This document shows positions 9,676-17,329 of a DNA stretch of 17,329 nucleotides, piece after piece. A program made the position numbers and the translations under genes. The notes beneath the pieces are model-generated. The model saw nothing but the letters and a program-made list of their open reading frames with translations. It was not told the origin of the DNA and ran no database searches. The stretch lies in NCBI GenBank assembly GCA_027596035.1, contig JADGJA010000477.1:1-17329 (forward strand), read 5' to 3'. Each line of letters opens with the position of its first letter. The stretch's first letter is position 1. This DNA is from Thoreauomyces humboldtii (Eukaryota > Chytridiomycota > Chytridiomycetes > Spizellomycetales > Powellomycetaceae).

Positions 9676-10440
9676 CTACGCTCCAGCGTTGAGCAGCCGA
9701 ACGTGCTGGGAGACACCCATGTCGTAGAAGTTGTTGTCGGGAGACCGGGAGAAGAAGCAGAGAAACTCCAATCTCTTGACGTAGACCGCAAAGTCGGCCT
9801 GCTCGCAGTCAGTATCGAACTGTTCCCGAGAGTTGTACTGTTTGACCAAGAGGTTTTTGAGTACTATGTAGGATAGTTCTTCCCCAGGAGCGCGACGAAG
9901 CGGAGAGGGTCCACATAGGGGTCCTTGAGGGATCAACGAATAGGCCATGAGAGTCAGGGAGCACACAGCTGTAGTTGAGAAGGGCAGCCTATGCCAGCAT
10001 GAGCGTGTCGCGACGACGACCGTAGATGGTAGAACGGAAGGCGCGAGAGGCGAAGACGAGGGAACGGAACGTGCGGTAGACGTGGTTGGGAAATCACCGA
10101 TGCCCAGATGTACTCGACTATTATGAAACCACGTAACTCTGGCGCGATGTCGAGCGAGTTCTGGAGAGACATGGAGATAGAAGATGAAGCCGTGGGAACG
10201 TACTCGGGGTGGACGATTGCTACTGTAGGAGGAGGAGGAGGAGATTGAGAATGGACAACGAGGACGATGGATTTTCGGACGCTTCCGGACACTGGAGGGG
10301 AGGGAAAGGGGGTTAGGGTTGGGAGCGCTGTCGAGCGACATGCGAGATGGATTAGCACAGCCCCTCTTCGGTCTCCCCGTCGCTCTAGGGGCCCGGTCGC
10401 CCTGTTTCCCACGGCCTTTCCTCCATCGCAAATTCCACCT
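9676..10440 (-). pseudogene. Possible decayed or unresolved gene, coding-like segments in several minus-strand frames
   Basis: Reading the minus strand downward, four stretches have codon usage like the neighbouring genes (C or G third positions) but lie in different frames. These are about 10250-10080 (contains ELRGFIIVEYIWASV), about 10085-9990 (contains RSLVFASRAFRSTIYG), about 9925-9867 (contains DPYVDPLRFVALLGKNY) and about 9865-9679 (contains FAVYVKRLEFLCFFSR). Good acceptor-like sites occur near 10292 (CTAAC branch, pyrimidine tract, CAG) and 10223 (CTACAG). I could not join the pieces with convincing donors, and stops such as TAG near 9867 lie between them. Either this is a pseudogene with frameshifts or a gene with introns I misread. 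I recognise no family. The segment overlaps the upstream region of P2. Confidence 0.3.
10311..10320 (+). promoter_or_regulatory. Telobox-like motif
   Basis: GGTTAGGGTT contains one TTAGGG unit with flanks (AACCCTAACC on the minus strand). Telobox-like sites occur upstream of ribosomal-protein and translation genes in several fungi and plants. This one is about 520 bp upstream of the P2 start, so the link is weak; the same bases could be the branch region of a minus-strand intron. Confidence 0.2.
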
Positions 10441-10544
10441 CCTGGTTAAACGGTTTTGCTCGTCATCTCGTAAGTAACCATATCGATACATGCATGCGCT
10501 AGGGACGACACTGCAACAACGGACGAGCACTCGGCACTCGGGTC

Positions 10545-10570
10545 GGATGGGTGGATGGATGGATGGATGG
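10545..10570 (+). repeat. Short GGAT tetranucleotide repeat
   Basis: An imperfect run of GGAT/GGGT units (GGATGGGTGGATGGATGG and on) lies in the P2 upstream region. It is a simple microsatellite with no evident coding role. Confidence 0.8.
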
Positions 10571-10755
10571 ACGACGGGGACGGACGGATGTATGGTTGTG
10601 TGGACAGGCGAAACGACATTTCGGACATGGCGACCTCGACTATTTGAACGACATCAACCGACGTCGTTGGCTGCTAGCACGGGACGGACGTCTATTCCTG
10701 GACGAGAGAACGTGGCAGGATTCCCTGGGAATGGCGACGCAGGAACTTCACACAC

Positions 10756-10764
10756 AACCCTACC
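10756..10764 (+). promoter_or_regulatory. ACCCTACC box upstream of P2
   Basis: AACCCTACC lies about 75 bp upstream of the P2 start. It resembles the ACCCTACC-type (HomolE-like) box found in ribosomal-protein promoters of some fungi. Assignment is by sequence likeness only. Confidence 0.3.
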
Positions 10765-10836
10765 GGAACGCGAAACCAGCAAGGCTAATTTCCTGAACCG
10801 CCCCCTCCCTCACGTGTCCTTCAGATCTCGAACAAA

Positions 10837-11245
10837 ATGAAGCTCCTCGCCGCCTACCTGCTCGCCACCCTCGGTGGCAACACTTCCCCATCCGCCGCCG
10901 ACATCAAGAAGATCCTTTCTTCCGTCGGTGTCGAGGCCGAGGAGGAGCGTCTCACCAAGCTCATCGGTGACCTTAAGGACAAGAACGTCGACGAGCTCAT
11001 CGCCGAAGGCTCCAAGAAGCTCTCGTCCCTTCCTTCCGGTGGTGGCGCTTCTTCCGGATCCGCCGCTCCCGCCGCTGGAGGTGCTTCCAAGGAGGCCGCC
11101 AAGGAGGAGCCCAAGGAGGCCGAGAAGGAGGAGTCCGATGACGACATGGGCTTCGGTAACGTGCAATCCCTTCAAATCTCAACCTATGCTTTGAACATTC
11201 AACTGACGCATATCACTTCCCCAACCATCAGGTCTGTTCGACTAA
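10837..11245 (+). CDS. RPP2: 60S acidic ribosomal protein P2
   Basis: Exons 10837-11155 and 11232-11245, intron 11156-11231 (76 bp, GTAACG...CATCAG), 110 residues, the usual P2 length. P2 pairs with P1 and binds uL10 (P0) to form the ribosomal stalk, which recruits elongation-factor GTPases. The start [15 protein letters not shown] followed by [13 protein letters not shown] is P2-type and unlike P1. Residues about 1-60 form the dimerisation domain, about 67-88 a Gly/Ala/Ser hinge, and the acidic tail ends D-D-D-M-G-F-G-L-F-D, the factor-binding peptide shared by stalk proteins. The last intron splits the Gly codon of this tail, so the terminal G-L-F-D and stop come from a 14-nt coding exon. 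The gene is convergent with the bZIP gene, 249 bp away. Confidence 0.96.
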
Positions 11246-11494
11246 ACTCTCGGTAGTTTGGATCTCAATCAGAACCACCGCTAGAAGGAAAGGAGCTGTC
11301 CCGTCGTCCTTTTCCTTTGCCCATGCCCATGCAAATCTCCTTTTGTTTTTCACCAATACACATGGCATCCCCCGTTTGCGTTGGGCAAAAACAGAACTCT
11401 TTCTCGATGGGATACGATATTTGGAAGGTCCCATACGCTAGGCAATCATGGTGAGGAGGGTTCTCCACGCAACGCAATGTCATGCTGGCCATCT
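11246..11494. other. Convergent intergenic region between P2 and the bZIP gene
   Basis: This 249-bp stretch holds the 3' ends of both genes. I see no ORF or RNA gene with support. The transcripts may overlap here. Confidence 0.6.
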
Positions 11495-12733
11495 TCACCC
11501 AAACCCAACGCCATAATCATTGTCGAGCAGCCCAGATGTCCACATCGAGGAACTCATGGCCAAGGGTGTGCTATCCAACGCCGTCGTGATGGGGACGTCG
11601 AAGGTGTGCTTTCTCGGCATCGATGTGGAGAGAACGTTGAGCCACTCGGCGTCCTGTCCGTTGAATCCGAACGGTCTGGATGGGGGAGGTAAATGCTGTG
11701 ATGGAGCAGGTGGTAGTCGTGCTTCGTGCTGCTGTTGGTCCATGGGATCAGGAGACGTTGGTGATGCAAGTGAGGAAGTCCATGTATCAATGCAGTTGTG
11801 TTGTTGTGTGATTGGTCGTTCTTGCGATGGTTCATAGGATGTTGATGGAGGAGGAAGCATCGAGATATATGGCTGCTGCTGCTGATGTTGCGGGGACATG
11901 AGAGGACCAGCCGGGAGCTGGTGGTTTGCCAATGCGGGTGGTTGACGAGCAGGGTGCTGATGAGGAGCGGTTGGCATCTGCATCGCCATCGTCTCCTCGT
12001 CTCGGACGGACAACGGTTCACCACCCCACTGGATGTACCCAAGGTTCGACATGGGATGACCTCCCTGTCCCAGTCCCAGTCCCAGTCCCTTTGATTCCCG
12101 AACAACCTGCCGCTTCCTAGCCGCGGCCACGAACCTCGAAGCGTCCAGCAGCTGCATCTCCAGCTGTCTCGTCTTTTGCTCCTCGACGTATCGGGCGGAA
12201 TCGCTTCGGATGCGATCCGACTCGAGGGCGGCCACGCGATGGATGAGACGCGAGTTCTCTCCTTCGAGCTCCTTGATGCGGGATTCGAGGTGGTCAGAGT
12301 GGGCTGCTCGTCGTTGACGCGATCTTCGTGCTTGTGTTGTTTTTTTTTGGGTTGCGGAGAAGGAGGGAGAGACGGTCAGACGGCGGGGCCGTGAAAGTAC
12401 GTACGCAAAGGAAACGAAACAAAACGAAGGGTTTCTGTTCTGGGTGTTACCTGCTTCGGTGTTGCGAGCCCGCTTTATCTGCACTGGATCTTCGCCGTTG
12501 GGATCGTTCAAGGAAGCATCGCTGAGGGATCTGACCCGACTTCCCGACGGACCGCGCCAGGCTGCGTCCCCGACGGAAGCTGTGGAATGGCGACGATGAG
12601 ATGCGGATGACGAGGACGTCTTGAAGACGGGAGATAGGGAGGTGATGGTTTTGGGAGGAGGAGGAGGAGGAGGAAGGCCGGTGAATGCCGTGCTGCTGTG
12701 TACGGATGCCGGAGGTCGCGAGAGTTTGTTCAT
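11495..12733 (-). CDS. bZIP transcription factor, Gcn4-like DNA-binding domain
   Basis: Minus-strand exons 12733-12451 and 12330-11495, intron 12450-12331 (120 bp, GTAACA...CACAAG), 372 residues. The ATG at 12733 is the first in-frame ATG. Splicing joins N-T-E-A to A-R-R-S-R, giving the basic-region signature N-T-E-A-A-R-R-S-R at residues 91-99, the same core as yeast Gcn4. Leucines at 109, 116, 123 and 130 form the zipper, with Asn120 four residues after the second leucine; the 18-residue step from Asn91 to Leu109 also matches Gcn4. A proline run lies near residues 21-27, and the C-terminal two-thirds are low-complexity Q/P/H/S. The product is presumably a nuclear homodimer binding TGA(C/G)TCA-type sites. 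A Gcn4/CpcA role in amino-acid control is possible, but other bZIPs share the core. Confidence 0.87.
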   Translation of the reverse strand: MNKLSRPPASVHSSTAFTGLPPPPPPPKTITSLSPVFKTSSSSASHRRHSTASVGDAAWRGPSGSRVRSLSDASLNDPNGEDPVQIKRARNTEAGNTQNRNPSFCFVSFAYVLSRPRRLTVSPSFSATQKKTTQARRSRQRRAAHSDHLESRIKELEGENSRLIHRVAALESDRIRSDSARYVEEQKTRQLEMQLLDASRFVAAARKRQVVRESKGLGLGLGQGGHPMSNLGYIQWGGEPLSVRDEETMAMQMPTAPHQHPARQPPALANHQLPAGPLMSPQHQQQQPYISMLPPPSTSYEPSQERPITQQHNCIDTWTSSLASPTSPDPMDQQQHEARLPPAPSQHLPPPSRPFGFNGQDAEWLNVLSTSMPRKHTFDVPITTALDSTPLAMSSSMWTSGLLDNDYGVGFG

Positions 12734-12914
12734 AGAATAATATACCGGACTGCGAAAGAGGACAATTGAGTTGATAAACTTCAGATGCGGTGGGAGCCGC
12801 TGCTCGAGAGGGGGGTTTGCGGTTGGCGGGATCTGCAACGCAATGCTGGTGCTTGGGTTTGAGAAATCGCGTTTCGGGAGTCTGGCGAGGCCGCGCAAGA
12901 AAAAAGTTCCACGT

Positions 12915-13007
12915 TCAGCGCACGGCACTACGGAGGATAAGGGTCGTCGACGGAGACGATATCCACTTCTGGTTTTGCTGCCAAGTATCGTAGGACGTCC
13001 GCGACAT
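12915..13007 (-). other. Possible upstream ORF in the bZIP leader
   Basis: A 30-codon ORF begins at the nearest upstream ATG (13007) and ends with TGA at 12915, 181 bp before the bZIP ATG. No other upstream ATG lies between it and the start codon. A longer minus-strand ORF (13203-12928, 91 codons) overlaps it in another frame. An acceptor-like site (CTCTTTCGCAG, ending at 12750) suggests a leader intron that could remove it. Gcn4-type genes are often controlled by upstream ORFs; here this is only a possibility. Confidence 0.25.
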
Positions 13008-13753
13008 GCGAGAGGGTAGAGGCGACGCAAGGGCAAGGGGGGATGGCACCTTCGGCGGTCGGGTCGTGTGAGGTCACGGATGGACAGCACAGCCTGGTGG
13101 CTTTCCTCCTCCAGTCTCCAGAATCCCGAGCCAAAGGGGACAAAAGCAGCCTGACATTTGACGGCCGGAGCCTAACAACCTGGGCATGCATGGTACGTCC
13201 CATCCACCATCGAAAGTCAGAGTTCGCCTTTGAACGCTTCCAATCGGGTCATTCCCCGCCGATTCCCTGAATCCTCCCTCCCTCGCAGCCTAAGCCCGCA
13301 GCCTGCGCCCCTTGACCCCTTGCCGTAAAGCGATGGTCCTCAGGCAAAAGGCGTCTTCCATACATACATCCGAAGAGCATGGCTGGAAATAAAAGCATGA
13401 GTCGAGCAAAAAGGTCAATCCACCATGCATCCAATTCTATGGGTGAGTTGGTAGTCTCATCGCCGAAGCTCTGAAGTAGCAAATATCTTTTCTCGTCATT
13501 TGCAGGGTGGAACGGGCGACCTTCGTGACAAGGCTCGAACGCCCAGACCAATTTGGCCACGGGCGTGCATTCCATTCAAGTGACTACAAACCCACCGGCT
13601 ATCAAAGTGTGGCGAGGGCCACCTGCTTCAGCCTTCGACAGGTTGGCCGTGACAGAGACCGACTCCCTCCGGCCCCCTCCGAGAGCCCTCCGAGACGAAC
13701 CTCCGGTGGACATTTCTTCCTCTTCGTCTCTGCTGGACGGGATGGATGGGTCG

Positions 13754-13788
13754 AGAATGTTGCCGAAGCTCGTGGAAAGAAAGAGAAA
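13754..13788 (+). promoter_or_regulatory. Step-type heat-shock element, four GAA units
   Basis: GAA triplets start at 13755, 13765, 13775 and 13785, exactly 10 bp apart. Heat-shock factor recognises nGAAn units; the step-type arrangement known from yeast has same-orientation units separated by 5-bp gaps, which is this spacing. The element lies about 105-135 bp upstream of the TATA box and about 200-235 bp upstream of the HSP70 ATG. The fourth unit lies in a purine-rich run, so three units are firm and the fourth less so. Confidence 0.65.
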
Positions 13789-13889
13789 AAAAACCTTGGA
13801 CCCCCTGGACCTTTGTCCGGCAGGTTCCGACATCTGCCCGTGCGGGTTTTTGTTTTTCTTCCCCACCCGCGCGCATCCCGCCCTCAGAA

Positions 13890-13895
13890 TATAAA
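13890..13895 (+). promoter_or_regulatory. TATA box of HSP70
   Basis: TATAAA sits 95 bp before the HSP70 ATG, downstream of the heat-shock element. The position and perfect match suit an inducible fungal promoter. Confidence 0.65.
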
Positions 13896-13964
13896 CCCTC
13901 TCCGCCCTCGTCTGCCCCCCGTCACGTCCTATAGAAGACTGTAGCTTCATACCCTACATTCCTA

Positions 13965-13982
13965 ACACACACACACACACAC
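13965..13982 (+). repeat. AC dinucleotide repeat in the HSP70 leader
   Basis: Nine AC units end seven bases before the ATG, followed by a short GCACATC spacer. A cytosine/adenine-rich unstructured leader next to the start codon would allow easy scanning; length changes here could affect translation. Confidence 0.8.
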
Positions 13983-13989
13983 GCACATC

Positions 13990-14495
13990 ATGACTTCCAA
14001 AGCAGTCGGAATCGATCTCGGAACCACCTACTCCTGCGTCGGTGTCTGGCAGAACGACCGTGTCGAGATCATCGCCAACGACCAGGGAAACCGCACCACC
14101 CCTTCCTACGTCGGATTCACCGACACTGAGCGTCTCATCGGCGATGCCGCAAAGAACCAGGTCGCCATGAACCCCATCAACACCGTCTTCGACGCCAAGC
14201 GTCTGATCGGTCGTCGCTTCGAGGACAAGGAGGTAACCCATTCTTCTTTCTTCTTTTTCTCACGAGGAACCCCCCGTCGCTCACGATCTTTCTCTCCTTT
14301 CCTTTTCTTCTCTCTCAGGTCCAATCCGACATGAAGCACTGGCCCTTCAAGGTCATCGACAAGGGTGGCAAGCCCATCATCCAGATCGAGTTCAAGGGAG
14401 AGACAAAGACCTTCACCCCCGAGGAGGTCTCCTCCATGATCCTGCTTAAGATGAAGGAGACCGCCGAGGCCTACCTCGGAACCCCCGTCACCGAT

Positions 14496-14530
<35 letters not shown>

Positions 14531-15995
14531 GCAGCGTCAGGCCACCAAGGACGCCGGTGTCATCTCCGGCCTCAACGTGCTCCGCATCATCAACGAGCCC
14601 ACCGCCGCCGCCATCGCCTACGGTCTCGACAAGAAGACCGCCGGCGAGAAGAACGTCCTCATCTTCGATCTCGGAGGTGGAACATTCGACGTCTCCCTCC
14701 TCACCATCGAGGACGGCATCTTCGAGGTCAAGGCCACCGCCGGTGACACCCATCTCGGAGGCGAGGACTTCGACAACCGTCTCGTGTCCCACTTCACCGA
14801 CGAGTTCAAGCGCAAGTTCAAGAAGGACCTGTCCACCAACCCCCGTGCCCTGCGTCGTCTCCGCACCGCCTGCGAGCGCGCCAAGCGCACCCTCTCGTCG
14901 GCCGCCCAGACCTCGATCGAGATCGACTCCCTGTTCGAGGGCGTCGACTTCTACACCTCCATCACCCGTGCCCGCTTCGAGGAGCTCTGCCAGGACCTCT
15001 TCCGTTCCACTGTCGACCCCGTCGAGAAGGTCCTCCGCGACGCCAAGATGGACAAGAACTCTGTCCAGGAGGTCGTCCTCGTCGGCGGATCCACCCGTAT
15101 CCCCAAGGTCCAGAAGCTCATCACTGACTTCTTCAACGGCAAGGAGCCCAACAAGTCCATCAACCCCGACGAGGCCGTCGCCTACGGAGCCGCCGTCCAG
15201 GCCGCCATCCTCACCGGCGACACGTCCGAGAAGACCCAGGACCTGCTCCTCCTCGACGTCGCTCCCCTCTCCCTCGGCATCGAGACCGCCGGAGGCGTCA
15301 TGACCGCCCTCATCAAGCGCAACACCACCGTCCCCACCAAGAAGTCCGAGACCTTCTCCACCTACGCCGACAACCAGCCCGGAGTCCTCATCCAGGTCTT
15401 CGAGGGAGAGCGCGCGCGCACCCAGGACAACAACCACCTCGGCAAGTTCGAGCTCACCGGCATCCCTCCCGCGCCCCGCGGCGTTCCCCAGATCGAGGTC
15501 ACCTTCGACGTCGACGCCAACGGCATCCTGAACGTCAACGCCGTCGACAAGACCACCGGCCGATCCAACAAGATCACCATCACCAACGACAAGGGACGTC
15601 TTTCCAAGGAGGACATTGAGCGCATGGTCTCTGACGCCGAGAAGTTCAAGGCCGAGGACGAGGCCGCCGCCGAGCGCATCCAGGCCAAGAACGGCCTCGA
15701 GTCGTACGCCTACAACCTCCGCAACTCCCTCAACGACGAGCAGATCAGCAAGAAGCTCGACGGCGACTCGAAGATCAAGCTCGAGAACGCCATCGACGAG
15801 GCCATCAAGTGGCTCGACACGAACCTCGAGGGATCCAAGGAGGAGTACGCCTCCCGTCAGAAGGAGCTCGAGCAGATCGCCAACCCCATCATGAGCAAGC
15901 TCTACGGTGCCGGCGGCGGTCCCTCGGCCGGAGGTCCCCCCGGTGGATTCCCCTCCAACCCTGACAAGGGCCCCACCGTCGAGGAGGTCGACTAA
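13990..15995 (+). CDS. HSP70: Cytosolic Hsp70 molecular chaperone (Ssa type)
   Basis: Exons 13990-14232 and 14319-15995, intron 14233-14318 (86 bp, pyrimidine-rich, acceptor CTCTCAG), 639 residues, typical for cytosolic Hsp70. It is an ATP-driven chaperone that folds nascent and stress-damaged proteins with J-domain and nucleotide-exchange partners. The three family signatures are present: G-I-D-L-G-T-T-Y-S near residue 7, [12 protein letters not shown] at 196-207, and [11 protein letters not shown] near 334. The substrate-binding domain follows, then a Gly/Pro-rich tail ending E-E-V-D, the cytosolic Hsp70 peptide that binds TPR co-chaperones. There is no signal or transit peptide and no ER retention motif. 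Codons are strongly biased to C or G endings, as expected for high expression. The upstream heat-shock element and TATA box suggest heat induction. Confidence 0.98.
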
Positions 15996-17040
15996 ATCCC
16001 CTCCTCTCCTGACCTCCATCTTCACTACGCATGACTCGATCGTCTCCCATTGCTCTCCCCCCTCTTTTTTTTTTCCTTCCCTCCTCTTTTACATGTACAT
16101 AATGGTATAAAAGCATCATGTGGCTCTTATTTATCGGGAAAAAAAGAAGATGCTCGATCCTTGGCCTTTCTTTGTCGTCAGCATCGGTGACTTGGACACA
16201 CACTGGCGTGCTCGTTTGCGGGTGGCTGTTCCTTGGACACATGTGTCCTATTTTTGAGGAAAGCGAAGTGGGCTCCTGATCTCCAGGGACAGGAACTGTT
16301 TCTCTGAGGAGGTCCATCTCAAGCTTTTTGGTTTGCTGTTCAAGACAAGGGACAGGGACCCATCTTGGAAGGGCTTTTTCCCACGGGATTTCGATAGCCC
16401 TCCCTTGCTTGGGCTGCTGGGAAGCCGCACGAGCAGTGTTCATCCGCCAGTTTACCTTGCTCCCACTGTATATACGTGGATGGATCCCCAGACGTGCCTG
16501 ATCTCTCACTGGGGGCAGATGGAAAGACCGATCCGGGTTGTTGTTGTTGTTCTAATCCAACCGAAAAAAGGAGCCGCTCTCGAGTACTACTGTCAGTGTG
16601 TGTGTGTGTTTGGCTTGAACATTGTACTGTATAACGGCAACTTGCTTTTCGAATCACATAAGGGATCGCATGCAACGTCCTTTGAGTATCAACGCAGCAG
16701 CATAGTTCGAAAGCATCTGTGGATGAATGATGATTAAATGATGCATCTGATGCATCTGTTTGCCTTCATCGAAGAGAGAATGGGATGCTGCGCCACCCTC
16801 GCTTGCACTCGCTTGTGTGTGATCCGACGCAGCCACGGAAGACGGGAGAGAGAGAGGGAAAGCAGCAGCCCCCTTCCCCCCCTTCCTCCTCCCTTCTTCC
16901 CGAAGCAAGCCAGCCAGCACCAGCACCCGCACCGCACCGGGAATCCTCCATCCCTCAACCAGCACAGCCAAAAAAGACGCTACCCACACCCACACCCAAC
17001 TTAACCCCCCTTCCACGTACAAGCTTTCCTACATACAGTC
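15996..17040. other. Intergenic region: HSP70 3' region and Ubc4-type promoter/leader
   Basis: About 1 kb without a supported gene. It starts with a CT-rich HSP70 3' UTR including a T run near 16064-16074 and TGTACATA near 16094. It continues with mixed sequence, a TG repeat (16594-16607), a doubled ATGCATCTG (16742-16759), a purine run and then a C-rich pyrimidine run (about 16840-16900), and a C/A-rich leader up to the ATG at 17041. The minus-strand ORFs here are low-complexity and overlap these repeats. Confidence 0.6.
16594..16607 (+). repeat. TG dinucleotide repeat
   Basis: Seven GT/TG units in the intergenic region; a plain microsatellite. Confidence 0.7.
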
Positions 17041-17064
17041 ATGGCCTTGAAGCGCATCAACAAG
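17041..17064 (+). CDS. UBC4: Ubiquitin-conjugating enzyme E2 of the Ubc4/5 (UBE2D) type, first coding exon only
   Basis: ATG 17041 opens M-A-L-K-R-I-N-K, followed at once by a donor GTACGT at 17065. These eight residues are the conserved N-terminus of Ubc4/Ubc5-type E2 enzymes, which accept ubiquitin from E1 and pass it with E3 ligases to abnormal and short-lived proteins. The rest of the gene lies in or beyond the intron running to the window edge, so the catalytic Cys is not visible. The call rests on eight residues plus the donor site; an early intron at this point is plausible for the family. An upstream C/A-rich leader ends TACAGTC before the ATG. Confidence 0.7.
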
Positions 17065-17170
17065 GTACGTCTGTCTCTGTCTCTTGTCTCTGCGGGTCCC
17101 TTCAGGTGCATGCCCACTCCTCTCGCGCCTCCCCTCGGAGAAAAAACTCCCCCCGTCTCGAGATTCCCAC

Positions 17171-17184
17171 GCACACACACACAC
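17171..17184 (+). repeat. CA dinucleotide repeat in the Ubc4-type intron
   Basis: Seven CA units inside the first intron; simple repeat. Confidence 0.75.
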
Positions 17185-17279
17185 GCTCCATGCACACCGT
17201 GGACGTCGATGCAATCGGGCGATGCAGCGCTTGGAGAGGCCGATCTGCATGACGTCGACAGTTTGCGGGCGTGGGAACC

Positions 17280-17314
17280 GGGGGGGGGGGGGGTTTGGGG
17301 AGTTTTGGGGGGGG
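17280..17314 (+). repeat. G tracts with G-quadruplex potential
   Basis: A run of 14 G (17280-17293) is followed by TTT, GGGG, AGTTTT and a run of eight G. Four or more G-runs of at least three can be drawn from it, so the displaced strand or intron RNA could form a quadruplex. It lies in the intron of the Ubc4-type gene. Homopolymers of this length are also prone to sequencing error. Confidence 0.7.
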
Positions 17315-17329
17315 AGAAAACAAAAGCCC

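Larger units (their letters stand above)
10470..10824 (+). other. Possible 5' leader intron of the P2 gene
   Basis: A strong donor GTAAGTAA at 10470 and a pyrimidine-rich acceptor ending TTCAG at 10824 flank 355 bp just upstream of the P2 ATG. Leader introns are common in fungal ribosomal-protein genes. However, this would be far longer than the other introns here, and no transcript start is visible. Confidence 0.2.
12734..13989. promoter_or_regulatory. Divergent promoter region between bZIP and HSP70
   Basis: This 1256-bp region separates two genes transcribed away from each other. The right 250 bp carry the HSP70 heat-shock element, TATA box and AC-repeat leader, listed separately. The left part holds the bZIP leader and its possible upstream ORF. 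The middle (about 13250-13580) has short ORFs on both strands without family signals or consistent codon bias, and I see no RNA gene. Confidence 0.6.

Noticed and set aside
13398..13404. TGAGTCG, a near match to a Gcn4-type site, which might suggest bZIP autoregulation
   Set aside because: It misses the final A of TGASTCA, and single near matches are expected by chance in 1.2 kb.
13505..13565. tRNA-like B-box near GGCTCGAACGCC
   Set aside because: The flanks do not form a T stem and no matching acceptor, D or anticodon arms can be folded.
13249..13575. 108-codon minus-strand ORF with a hydrophobic stretch in the divergent promoter
   Set aside because: There is no family signal or consistent codon bias; it is a chance ORF in GC-rich DNA as far as I can tell.
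14106..16025. Uninterrupted 639-codon ORF antisense to HSP70
   Set aside because: It is rich in L, V, G, E and D, as expected from the complement of GC3-biased codons, runs through the HSP70 intron and matches no family. Long ORFs antisense to Hsp70 are a known by-product of its codon usage.
15889..16509. 206-codon minus-strand ORF over the HSP70 3' end
   Set aside because: It runs through T-rich and CT-rich UTR sequence, has no motif and overlaps the end of HSP70; the starts are not supported.
16722..16760. C-box-like ATGATGA and nearby CTGA, suggesting a C/D snoRNA
   Set aside because: The boxes are only about 25 nt apart and lack a terminal stem; a duplicated ATGCATCTG explains the pattern.

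Overview
The window looks like nuclear DNA of a filamentous or zoosporic fungus. Five genes are supported. Introns are numerous and short (57-120 bp, GT-AG, several with CTAAC-like branch sites), housekeeping codons strongly prefer C or G in the third position, and the Hsp70, ribosomal P2 and Ubc4-type proteins are fungal-like. The big secreted protein joins an EGF-like module, HYR-like repeats, a choice-of-anchor-A domain and chitin-binding-like Cys modules. That mix makes an early-diverging zoosporic fungus (chytrid-like) my best guess, but this is inference.

Layout. (1) 107-9550, plus strand: one 27-exon gene for a secreted mosaic protein of about 2574 residues. My splice model keeps one open frame throughout, with a total coding length of 7725 nt. 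Domain order: signal peptide, EGF-like module, about eight copies of an unrecognised beta-rich module, an acidic helical segment, a Cys-rich knot, HYR-like repeats, choice-of-anchor-A domain, Ser/Thr linker, Cys module, Ser/Thr linker, Cys module. (2) 9551-10836: no confident gene; the minus strand has coding-like pieces in conflicting frames, possibly a decayed or badly resolved gene, followed by the P2 promoter. (3) 10837-11245, plus: 60S acidic ribosomal protein P2, two coding exons. (4) 11495-12733, minus: a bZIP transcription factor with a Gcn4-like basic region and zipper, two exons, convergent with P2. (5) 12734-13989: divergent promoter region with a step-type heat-shock element and a TATA box. 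(6) 13990-15995, plus: cytosolic Hsp70, two exons. (7) 15996-17040: Hsp70 3' region and the next promoter. (8) 17041-17064, plus: first coding exon of a Ubc4/5-type ubiquitin-conjugating enzyme that continues beyond the window; its intron carries a long G tract.

The genes are not an obvious functional cluster: three housekeeping or stress genes (P2, Hsp70, Ubc4), one regulator and one large surface or matrix protein. The most original object is the mosaic protein. Its tandem modules match no family I can name, and its bacterial-like domains sit together in a single 2.5-kb exon while the rest of the gene is finely split by introns.
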